DNA of 64,000 bases from an uncultured Lachnospiraceae bacterium (GTDB lineage Bacteria > Bacillota > Clostridia > Lachnospirales > Lachnospiraceae), in assembly GCA_910577015.1 (NCBI GenBank), contig CAJTKU010000013.1:8475-72474 (forward strand), written 5' to 3'. Positions 48,871 through 56,568 of the stretch are shown here, one piece after another; the first letter of the stretch is position 1; every line of letters begins with the position of its first letter. Position numbers and translations under genes: made by a program. Below the pieces are notes generated by a model. It saw only the letters and a program-made list of their open reading frames with translations. It did not search any database and was not told the DNA's origin.

Positions 48871-49482
48871 ATGACGATTAATACGGAAGATTTGCTGAAC
48901 AGTATATTGGAGAGTCTGACAAGGATTGAGTATATAAAAACGGAAGATATTCCCAACATAGATTTGTATATGGACCAGGTCACTACTTTCATGGACAAGC
49001 GTCTGCGCACTACGACCAGGAATCCGGATGAAGACAAGATTCTGACCAAGACCATGATAAATAATTATGCGAAAAACGAGCTTTTGCCGCCGCCTGCCAA
49101 GAAAAAATATACAAAAGAGCATATGCTCCTGTTGATATTTATTTACTATTATAAGAATATACTTTCTATCAGCGATATACAGGCGCTTTTAAAACCTATC
49201 AAGGATAAGTTTTTCCAGAAAGGCGACGGATTCGGCCTTGAGGAATTGTATAACGAAGTATTCGGCATGGAGGAAGAGCAGGTCGAGATATTAAAGAAGG
49301 ATGTTATGGCTAAGTTTAAGCGGGCAGAAGAGACATTTGAGGATGCCCCGGAAGAGGAGCGCAGTTTTTTAAAGAACTTTTCGTTTATTTGTCTGCTTAG
49401 TTTTGATGTTTATACAAAGAAACTTTTGATTGAAAAGCTGGTTGATGATTTGAGGGAGAAAAAGGAAGAGGAACAGGCATGA
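48871..49482 (+). CDS. DUF1836 protein, MerR-like putative regulator
   Basis: A 203-residue protein with the DUF1836 pattern. It has E-D-I-P-N-I-D-L-Y-M-D-Q-V near the N-terminus and L-T-K-T-M-I-N-N-Y-A-K-N-E-L-L-P-P-P at about 57-74, which resembles the winged HTH of MerR proteins. Y-T-K-E-H-M-L-L-L-I-F-I-Y-Y-Y-K follows, then a helical C-terminus with acidic and Lys-rich ends. Such proteins are taken as DNA-binding regulators; their targets are unknown. AAAGGGGAG lies upstream. The 15-base palindrome in its own promoter and a near-identical 13-base palindrome at 62118-62130 are candidate sites. Confidence 0.85.
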   Translation: MTINTEDLLNSILESLTRIEYIKTEDIPNIDLYMDQVTTFMDKRLRTTTRNPDEDKILTKTMINNYAKNELLPPPAKKKYTKEHMLLLIFIYYYKNILSISDIQALLKPIKDKFFQKGDGFGLEELYNEVFGMEEEQVEILKKDVMAKFKRAEETFEDAPEEERSFLKNFSFICLLSFDVYTKKLLIEKLVDDLREKKEEEQA

Positions 49483-49486
49483 AAAA

Positions 49487-49519
49487 AGAGGATACCGGGG
49501 AAAGGGTATCCTCTCTTTT
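49487..49519. terminator. Bidirectional terminator between the DUF1836 and NitT-type genes
   Basis: AGAGGATACC (49487-49496) and GGTATCCTCT (49505-49514) form a 10-bp stem with an 8-base loop, A-run before and CTTTTATTTT after. Confidence 0.85.
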
Positions 49520-49522
49520 ATT

Positions 49523-50524
49523 TTATTCCTTTGCTTTTTCCGCAAATTCCGTATTGACCAATACGTCATAAGGAACGCGTTCCGGTAAAACATCGGATTC
49601 TTCCAGAATATTCTGTAAAAGGGTAAAAGCGTCTTCGCTGAAAATCAAATCTTGTTTCCACGTATCCTGCTCATGGTATCTTTTTACTATGGTTACAAGG
49701 GTCTCCATGTCTGTTTCGGCAAACTGCGGCTGTATGATTTTGGCAATTTCTTCCGGCGTGTGTGAATTGACGTAGTCCATGCCTTTTTGCAGGGCGTTGG
49801 TAAAAGCCTGAATAATTTCGGGATGTTCCTCTATATAACTCTTCTTGGCAGAGAAGGCTGTATAAGGCACATAGCCGGAATCTTCACCCAGGGATGCAAC
49901 TACATAACCGTCGCCTTTTAATTCCAGTGCAGTGGCATGGGGTTCAAATTCAACGGTGAAATCGCCCTGCCCGCCGGAAAAGGCGGCAGCGGTGGAACCA
50001 AAGTCGATACTCTGGTCAATATTGACATCCAGTTTAGGGTCAATATTGTTTTTTAACAGGATATATTCAAATACCATTTCCGGCATACCGCCCGGACGTC
50101 CGCCCAGAACGTCGGTTCCGACAATCATATCCCAGCTGAAATTATCGATGGGGGTTCTCGAAACCAGAAAGTTTCCGGCACGCTGGGTAAGCTGTGCAAA
50201 GTTAATGGCGTAGTCCTGGGTGCCGTTTGCATAAGTGTAAATGGTGCTTTCGCTGCCCATAAATCCGATATCGGCTTCACCGGTGAGCAGCGCCGTCATG
50301 GTTTTATCGGCGCCAAAACCTGTTACAAGCGTCAGGTCGATGCCTTCCTCTTCAAAGTAGCCTTCTTCAATGGCAACGTACATGGGGGCATAAAAAATGC
50401 TATGCGCAACTTCATTTAACGTAACTTTTGTGAGGTTACCGCCGGTGTTGTCTTTACTGCCGCAGCCGGTCAGAAAAGAAAGGCACAATAAAAGCACCAG
50501 CGATAAACTAAATAATTTCTTCAT
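49523..50524 (-). CDS. NitT/TauT-type ABC substrate-binding lipoprotein (orphan)
   Basis: A 333-residue lipoprotein (signal peptide ending L-T-G-C-G) with a type II periplasmic-binding fold. Family features are F-Y-A-P-M-Y-V-A-I-E-E-G-Y-F-E-E-E-G-I-D at about 43-62, G-E-A-D-I-G-F-M-G at about 82-90, and G-G-R-P-G-G-M-P-E-M. Relatives bind nitrate, sulfonates, thiamine precursors or riboflavin; the ligand is not evident. It is monocistronic, with no permease or ATPase gene beside it, so it must share a transporter encoded elsewhere or act as a receptor. GGAGG precedes the ATG on the minus strand. Confidence 0.88.
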   Translation of the reverse strand: MKKLFSLSLVLLLCLSFLTGCGSKDNTGGNLTKVTLNEVAHSIFYAPMYVAIEEGYFEEEGIDLTLVTGFGADKTMTALLTGEADIGFMGSESTIYTYANGTQDYAINFAQLTQRAGNFLVSRTPIDNFSWDMIVGTDVLGGRPGGMPEMVFEYILLKNNIDPKLDVNIDQSIDFGSTAAAFSGGQGDFTVEFEPHATALELKGDGYVVASLGEDSGYVPYTAFSAKKSYIEEHPEIIQAFTNALQKGMDYVNSHTPEEIAKIIQPQFAETDMETLVTIVKRYHEQDTWKQDLIFSEDAFTLLQNILEESDVLPERVPYDVLVNTEFAEKAKE

Positions 50525-50595
50525 AAAAAATCCTCCAGTTTTTCGTGATGCTTTATTATATTAGGTTTGCCGTAAATGGTGCATTGCCCAAGGGA

Positions 50596-51084
50596 TTATT
50601 CTTCAATGTGGATATTTTTGAGGGCCCATAACTGCAATGCCTTGGCGTTGGTGGAAATCTTTTCCAGGGCATCCAAAATGTGTTGAAATGCCGGGCGCTC
50701 CGACTCGGAAATGATACCGTCTTCCGAAATGGCGATAAGCGACATCCTGAGGGTATCTATGTCTTTTAAAGAGCCGAGGACCTTCAGCGCAAGACGGTCA
50801 AAATCATCAATGGTAACTTCCTTGACGCTGGTTTTGCCGATGGAACACTCCCTTGCACAGTAGGAATTGCACAGTTCGGGACAGTTGTAAGTACGCGACA
50901 TGGAAAGCACTTCTTCCGGATATGGCGTGATGGTGTCCAGCTCAATCCTGGCAAGGCGGGTACGGTCTATGCCCACCAGTTCCGCCGCCTTTTCCCGGCT
51001 GGTAAAATCATCATTTGTCCTGGAGGCCTCATAACGTGCGACATAATACATGTTATCGGCGGCTTTTGTAGCTTTTTTTCCCAT
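50596..51084 (-). CDS. Helix-turn-helix domain protein with C-terminal helical region
   Basis: A 162-residue protein. The N-terminal part (Y-Y-V-A-R-Y-E-A-S ... S-R-E-K-A-A-E-L-V-G-I-D-R-T-R-L-A-R-I-E) is an XRE-like HTH. A short Cys segment follows (C-P-E-L-C-N-S-Y-C-A-R-E-C-S-I-G-K) with four cysteines that could bind a metal. A helical C-terminus (L-R-M-S-L-I-A-I-S-E-D-G-I-I-S-E-S-E) completes it. The ATG at 51084 is preceded by GGGAG; the frame is open further upstream without support. It is divergent from the SPFH gene and may regulate it. Similar proteins are seen in Lachnospiraceae, but I cannot name the family. Confidence 0.75.
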   Translation of the reverse strand: MGKKATKAADNMYYVARYEASRTNDDFTSREKAAELVGIDRTRLARIELDTITPYPEEVLSMSRTYNCPELCNSYCARECSIGKTSVKEVTIDDFDRLALKVLGSLKDIDTLRMSLIAISEDGIISESERPAFQHILDALEKISTNAKALQLWALKNIHIEE

Positions 51085-51185
51085 AGTGCAGACTCCCTTA
51101 TATGTTATAATTATTTCTATAATACAGTTTATGCAAAATGAAGGCGCTTGTAAAGGGAAAAAAGTAATATTATTGTAAAAGTCTG

Positions 51186-51214
51186 TTGAGAAAAAGCGGA
51201 AAACTTGATACAAT
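51186..51214 (+). promoter_or_regulatory. Promoter of the SPFH operon
   Basis: TTGAGA (51186-51191), 17 bases, TACAAT (51209-51214), about 45 bases upstream of GGAGGG. Confidence 0.65.
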
Positions 51215-51276
51215 AATGACAAGCGTATTCATAAACTGGTTATAGAAACAAAAATACATATCATGGAGGGAAAAAA

Positions 51277-52650
51277 ATGGGTTTAATCAAGGCAGCAAAA
51301 GATGCTATCGGCAGTTTGATGGCGGACCAGTGGCGCGAGTATTTTTACTGTAATTCCTTAAGCAGTGACGTACTTGTGGTAAAAGGTGAAAAGAGAGTTG
51401 AACAGGGACGCAACAGCAACACAAAGGGTATTGACAACATTATTACCAACGGTTCCATCGTGGCGGTCAACGAAGGACAGTGTATGATAATTGTTGACCA
51501 GGGAAAAATAGTGGAGTTTTGTGCGGAAGCAGGTGAATTTCTTTATGACAATTCTACCGAGCCTTCCCTTTTCTATGGTAAACTGGGGGAAAACCTGAAA
51601 CAGTCTTTCAGTATTGTTGGAAAAAGATTTTCTTTCGGCGGCAACCCTGCCAAGGACCAGAGAGTGTACTTTTTCAATACCAAGGAGATTATGGGCAACC
51701 TGTTCGGAACGGCCAATCCGGTTCCTTTCCGCGTAGTGGATGCCAATATCGGACTTGATGTGGATATTGCTATCAGGTGCAACGGTGAGTATACGTTTAA
51801 GATAGCGGACCCGCTTCTCTTTTATGCAAATGTATGCGGCAATGTCACGGAAAAATATACTAAAAATGAATTGACAAGCCTGATGAAGGGAGAACTGATT
51901 ACAGCCCTGCAGCCTGCTTTTGCAAAGATTTCGGAGATGGGAGTCAGGTACAGCGCGATTGCGGCGCATACCGTTGAACTGACACAGGTATTGAATCAGG
52001 AGCTTTCTGATAAGTGGGGACAGACCAGGGGCATTGAGATGGTGTCCATGACCATCAATGGCATGAAAGCATCTGAAGAAGATGAAAAGATGATAAAAGA
52101 ATTGCAGAAGACGGCTGTCTTCAGGCAGGCTGATATGGCAGCGGCAACGCTGGCAACGTCACAGGCTGAAGCTATGAAGCTGGCGGCTGCCAATAAGAAT
52201 GCCGGTCCCATGATGGCGTTTGCAGGCATGAATATGGCACAGATGACAGGCGGAATGGATGCCAATACACTGTTTGGCATGAGCGCGGCACAGAAAGCGG
52301 CGGCACAGTCCTCCATGCCCAATCAGGGCGCAGCAGCCATGCCGAATCAGGGCGCAGCAGCGCCGACAGCAGGCGCAGTGCTTGGCTGGACGTGCAGCTG
52401 CGGCAAAACGGATAACAGGCACAAGTTCTGTGAAGAGTGCGGCAAACCGAAGCCGGAATCTGCAGGCTGGACTTGTAGCTGCGGTCATGTAAATCAGGGC
52501 AAGTTCTGTCCTGAATGCGGAAGTCCCAAGCCGGCAGGAGCGCCTCTTTATAAGTGCGATAAGTGCGGATGGGAGCCGGAAGACCCGACCAAGCCGCCGA
52601 AATTCTGTCCTGAATGTGGAGATGTGTTTGACGAAAACGACATTAAATAG
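51277..52650 (+). CDS. SPFH/Band 7 domain protein with C-terminal zinc ribbons (YdjI-like)
   Basis: A 457-residue protein. Residues 1-300 are an SPFH-type domain of the YdjI/'virion core protein' group (W-R-E-Y-F-Y-C at about 20, G-S-I-V-A-V-N-E-G-Q near 65, then a long Ala-rich helix with A-T-L-A-T-S-Q-A-E-A). A Gln/Ala-rich linker contains two N-Q-G-A-A-A-M-P-like repeats. The C-terminus holds three C-x-C/C-x-x-C zinc-ribbon units (W-T-C-S-C-G twice, C-P-E-C-G). In Bacillus the YdjI relative works with PspA-type membrane-stress proteins. The next gene, a membrane zinc-ribbon protein, starts 18 bases on and is probably a partner. Confidence 0.88.
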   Translation: MGLIKAAKDAIGSLMADQWREYFYCNSLSSDVLVVKGEKRVEQGRNSNTKGIDNIITNGSIVAVNEGQCMIIVDQGKIVEFCAEAGEFLYDNSTEPSLFYGKLGENLKQSFSIVGKRFSFGGNPAKDQRVYFFNTKEIMGNLFGTANPVPFRVVDANIGLDVDIAIRCNGEYTFKIADPLLFYANVCGNVTEKYTKNELTSLMKGELITALQPAFAKISEMGVRYSAIAAHTVELTQVLNQELSDKWGQTRGIEMVSMTINGMKASEEDEKMIKELQKTAVFRQADMAAATLATSQAEAMKLAAANKNAGPMMAFAGMNMAQMTGGMDANTLFGMSAAQKAAAQSSMPNQGAAAMPNQGAAAPTAGAVLGWTCSCGKTDNRHKFCEECGKPKPESAGWTCSCGHVNQGKFCPECGSPKPAGAPLYKCDKCGWEPEDPTKPPKFCPECGDVFDENDIK

Positions 52651-52667
52651 TGGAGAAGAATACCCGT

Positions 52668-53429
52668 ATGAACAGTACATTAATTGGAATTATTATAATA
52701 TTGGTACTTCTTTCCGGTTTGGTAGGCATAGGTTACTATGCCTACCGGACTGTTAGGAAAAAGATAAGGAATTTTTCACGGATGGCGTTTGGGACGGATT
52801 CCCTTGCGGAAGGCTTTGGCAAGGTGGAAGCAGAATACGCCGCTACGCCTAAGTCCGTATCGGCGGCAACCGGACTGTACCTGCCCCAGATAACAAGGGA
52901 GTTTCCTGATTTTCATTATGACGAGATGAAAAAGAGGGCGGAAAATGTGCTTATGTCCTATCTGCGCAGCTTAGACGCGTCCAATGAAAGCCTTCTTACC
53001 GAAGGGATGGAAGAATTGAAGGAACAACTCAGGATGCAGATAGAGATGCAGCGTTCCCAGGACATAAAAGTGCAGTACGGACAGATGAAGATACATAGGA
53101 CGGAAATATACCAGTACAGAAAGCAGAAAGGAAGGTGCAGTATTGTCTTCCAGTCAGCCATTGAGTATTATTACTGTAAGGAAAAGGCAGGCAGCGTCAT
53201 AGATGGCAGCCGCAGCGTCAAGACGCAGGCTAAATATAACGTAGAATGCGTTTATATTCAGGACAGGGAATTTGTGGAGAACCTTCAGGACGCCGCGCTG
53301 GGAGTAAACTGCCCGAACTGCGGGGCGCCGCTTTCGGGTGTGGGGGCGAAAGTTTGTGCATATTGCGGTACTCCCATTGTGGAGCTTAACATCCGTTCCT
53401 GGAATTTTAGTGATGTGAAACTGGTATAG
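52668..53429 (+). CDS. Membrane protein with C-terminal zinc ribbon
   Basis: A 253-residue protein with one N-terminal helix (about 4-25; I-I-I-I-L-V-L-L-S-G-L-V), a cytoplasmic domain and a C-terminal zinc ribbon (C-P-N-C-G-A-P-L ... C-A-Y-C-G-T-P). The central region (about 65-200) with Y-L-P-Q-I-T-R-E-F-P-D-F-H resembles Tim44/TIM44-like folds by eye. GGAGAAG lies 9 bases before the ATG at 52668; a GTG at 52650 overlapping the SPFH stop is less likely. It is co-transcribed with the SPFH/zinc-ribbon protein, suggesting a membrane-associated complex resembling Bacillus YdjGHI; the exact role is unknown. Confidence 0.75.
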   Translation: MNSTLIGIIIILVLLSGLVGIGYYAYRTVRKKIRNFSRMAFGTDSLAEGFGKVEAEYAATPKSVSAATGLYLPQITREFPDFHYDEMKKRAENVLMSYLRSLDASNESLLTEGMEELKEQLRMQIEMQRSQDIKVQYGQMKIHRTEIYQYRKQKGRCSIVFQSAIEYYYCKEKAGSVIDGSRSVKTQAKYNVECVYIQDREFVENLQDAALGVNCPNCGAPLSGVGAKVCAYCGTPIVELNIRSWNFSDVKLV

Positions 53430-53453
53430 AATGAGTTAGTTGATGTCGGGGAA

Positions 53454-56400
53454 GTGATACAATTGGCAGATAAGGATAAACAGTATAACATTCCGGTAGG
53501 GATAGGCAGTTTTCGGTATGACGGCAGTCTCCGCCTGGAACGCGCAAATGAAGGGTTCTTTTCCCTCTTAAAAATGACAAAGGAAGAGTTTGCGCAACAA
53601 TATGATAATTGCTATGACCGGCTGCTTTGCCGGGAGGTCTGGATTGGCCTGAAGCAAAAAATTGAGGAGTGTCTGGAAAGCGGGGAAGTGCTGCAGACGG
53701 AATACGAAGTGTGCGGTAAAGGACACCAGAGAGAATGGCGGCAGCTGCAGGCTGCTGTTTTACAGGACGGGAACGAACTTATTCTGCAATGTATGGTTAC
53801 GGATATTTCGGAAATAAAAAGGGCTTATCTGAAACTGGAGCAGGAGAAGGAAAAACTGAATGCCATTGCGGAGATGTCAGGAGAGATGTTATTTGAATAT
53901 GACATCGAGAATGATTATATGGATTATACCAGCCGGAAGGAAGAATTGCCCAATGATAAGTATTTTACAAAAGATTTTGTGAAAAATTTATCTGAATTAA
54001 TGAATCTGTATCCGGAAGACCGTGATGTCCTGCAGCAGTTCAGTGAGGATTTGCAGACAGGAAAAAAACACATTTATGCGGAAATGAAAAAAAGACACAG
54101 GGATAAAACGTATCACTGGATGGAGATAGAAGGGGCAACCCTGTCTGATTACGGCGGCAGGCCGTATAAGGTAATCGGAAGAATCCGGAATATTGATGAC
54201 AGAAAGAAAAAGGAAGAACAATTTCGTCTTGGCATGGAAAGGGATTCGTTGACCGGTCTTTATAATCACCAAACCATTGTGAGTAAAATCAAGGACAGGC
54301 TCCATGAGATGGAAAAGGGACAGTCAAGCTGGCTGATTATTATAGATGTGGATAATTTCAAATTGATAAATGATGCGAACGGCCATCTGGTAGGCGACGC
54401 AGTTCTCTGTATGGTTGCAGATGAATTGAAAAGTTCTATCGGGAAAGGCCTGCTGGGCAGAATCGGCGGAGATGAATTTATTGCGTATGTGGAAGATATG
54501 CCCCGGGTGAGGCTGGAAGAGCTTTTATTTACGTTAAACAGCACCATACAGGATGTTTATAAAGACACAGAAAAAGATTTGAAAGTCTCATGCAGCGTGG
54601 GCGTCGCACAATGTGACGGCAGCAGCAGGGAGTTTGATTTGTTGTTCCAATGGGCTGATTATGCATTATACAAAGTAAAACAGGCAGATAAAAACGGATA
54701 CCGTATTGTGAAAGCAAGCGGGAAGGCGCCTGAAATCGGCTATCTCACAAGGGAAGAGGAAGAAGAATATATCAGGGAAGAGGGGCAGATACAGAGTGAA
54801 GATGAATTTGTGCTTTTTGCCCTGGAATTACTGGAAAATGTGTCGGACATACAAAGCGGGCTGAAAATGGTATCCGACAGAATATGCAGTTTTTTTAATA
54901 TTGACGATATTGTTTATATTTCCGATGAAAATAATTTGCTGGAAAAGAAATACCATTGGAGCAGGAAGGCAAAACGGCAGACGGAGAAAAAATTTCTTCC
55001 GGAGTCCAAGGCGGCATGGTCTTATATCAGGTCCATTTTTGACCAAAAAGGGACGGGGGTAATAAGAAAGGCGGAAATACGGAAGATGCCGGGAGAACAG
55101 GTTGAATCCATTCTTTTTATCCGTCCGGACAAAAGAAAGACGGAGCAGGGATATATTGTATTTCTGGACAGGCATGAGGACCGGAACTGGGAGAAAGAAA
55201 AAGAGGTTTTGTTCCGGCTTGCGGTAATCATCTACAATAAACTCTGGCAGCAGTATGACATCGAGAGGGAAAAAAGCAAGGTGGAATACCAGATAAACTA
55301 TGACGTTTTGACGGGCTTGCTGCAGTATCCCAGATTTATTGCGCTGGCGGAACAGTATATGAAGGAGAATGAGGGTAACAATTACTATTTTGTGTATTCT
55401 GATTTTGCCAATTTTCAGTATATGAACGAATTGTACGGTTATACGGAAGGGGATAAAATATTAAGGGACTTTGCGGAACAGATACAGAGATTGGAAACAG
55501 GTGTTTATTTTACCCGTGTCACGTCGGACCATTTCGTAGGTCTTTTGGAAGGGGAAAATGAAGAAGCAGTAAGAAAGGGGTATCTGGATAACGCCAAGAA
55601 GTTTTGTGAAAAGATAAACCGGAAGTATGGTCAGAGCAATCTGGTTCTGGTGTCCGGTTTCAGCCGTGCCATGGATGCAAGGGAGATGCCTTCCTATGCA
55701 ATAGACAGGGCAAATGTGGCAAGGAAATACGGAAAGCAGACCACGAGCACAGTAGTGGTTGCGTACAATCAGGAAATCAAAGAGAGAAACGAAGCAGAAA
55801 AATCTATTTCCGCAAACCGTACGGCTGCGCTTAAAAACGGGGAGTTTCAGGCATGGCTCCAGCCGAAAGTTTCCCTGCATACCGGCAAGGTGGTGGGGGC
55901 GGAAGCGTTGGTCAGGTGGCAGAAGCCGGACGGCAGCATGATTTATCCGGACAGCTTCATTCCCGTTTTTGAAAAAAACGGCTTTATCAAGAAAGTGGAT
56001 TTTGCCATATTGGACCAGGTACTTTCTTATTTGCGGGAAGCGCTGTCAGCCGGAGAACAGATAGTGCCGGTGTCGGTTAATTTTTCCAGACGTCATAATG
56101 AAACGCCGGACTTTGTGGAGCAGGTATTCCGGAAATTGCAGGAAAAGGAAATTCCGTCAGGATATTTGGAGGCAGAACTTACAGAATCCGTTTTTATGCT
56201 GGATTTAACCACCTTGACCGACAACCTGAAAAAGTTGAAACAAAACGGGATTGCCATTTCCATCGATGATTTCGGCAGCGGTTATTCGTCCCTGAACGTG
56301 CTTGCCAATGTGGAAGCGGATGTGATAAAGCTGGATAAAAAGTTTCTGGAATATGCACGCAGGGATTCCAAGGCGCCGGAGTTTGTCAAATACCTCATCA

Positions 56401-56567
56401 GAATGATGAAGGAGCTGGGGTACAAAGTTATTGCGGAAGGGGTAGAAACCAGAGAACAGCTAGATTTACTGAAAAATGCGGATTGTGATATGGTGCAGGG
56501 GTATTATTATGCAAAGCCCATGACGATACCTGCATTCAGAGAGTTTTTGAAGGAGTTTAATAAATAG
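53454..56567 (+). CDS. PAS-GGDEF-GAF-like-GGDEF(degenerate)-EAL cyclic-di-GMP protein
   Basis: A 1037-residue cytoplasmic protein. Two PAS-like regions (1-125, 130-260) precede a GGDEF domain with an intact G-R-I-G-G-D-E-F at about 340. A GAF-like segment (440-600), a second GGDEF-type domain in which the motif is T-S-D-H-F at about 690, and an EAL domain (780-1035) follow. The EAL domain retains E-A-L near 815, the metal-binding E-L-T-E-S, I-D-D-F-G-S-G-Y-S-S and E-G-V-E. It may both make and degrade cyclic-di-GMP. The start is a GTG at 53454 or TTG at 53463, the latter better spaced from GGGGA. No cognate partner is adjacent; pcrA follows 1 base later. Confidence 0.88.
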   Translation: MIQLADKDKQYNIPVGIGSFRYDGSLRLERANEGFFSLLKMTKEEFAQQYDNCYDRLLCREVWIGLKQKIEECLESGEVLQTEYEVCGKGHQREWRQLQAAVLQDGNELILQCMVTDISEIKRAYLKLEQEKEKLNAIAEMSGEMLFEYDIENDYMDYTSRKEELPNDKYFTKDFVKNLSELMNLYPEDRDVLQQFSEDLQTGKKHIYAEMKKRHRDKTYHWMEIEGATLSDYGGRPYKVIGRIRNIDDRKKKEEQFRLGMERDSLTGLYNHQTIVSKIKDRLHEMEKGQSSWLIIIDVDNFKLINDANGHLVGDAVLCMVADELKSSIGKGLLGRIGGDEFIAYVEDMPRVRLEELLFTLNSTIQDVYKDTEKDLKVSCSVGVAQCDGSSREFDLLFQWADYALYKVKQADKNGYRIVKASGKAPEIGYLTREEEEEYIREEGQIQSEDEFVLFALELLENVSDIQSGLKMVSDRICSFFNIDDIVYISDENNLLEKKYHWSRKAKRQTEKKFLPESKAAWSYIRSIFDQKGTGVIRKAEIRKMPGEQVESILFIRPDKRKTEQGYIVFLDRHEDRNWEKEKEVLFRLAVIIYNKLWQQYDIEREKSKVEYQINYDVLTGLLQYPRFIALAEQYMKENEGNNYYFVYSDFANFQYMNELYGYTEGDKILRDFAEQIQRLETGVYFTRVTSDHFVGLLEGENEEAVRKGYLDNAKKFCEKINRKYGQSNLVLVSGFSRAMDAREMPSYAIDRANVARKYGKQTTSTVVVAYNQEIKERNEAEKSISANRTAALKNGEFQAWLQPKVSLHTGKVVGAEALVRWQKPDGSMIYPDSFIPVFEKNGFIKKVDFAILDQVLSYLREALSAGEQIVPVSVNFSRRHNETPDFVEQVFRKLQEKEIPSGYLEAELTESVFMLDLTTLTDNLKKLKQNGIAISIDDFGSGYSSLNVLANVEADVIKLDKKFLEYARRDSKAPEFVKYLIRMMKELGYKVIAEGVETREQLDLLKNADCDMVQGYYYAKPMTIPAFREFLKEFNK

Positions 56568-56568
56568 C

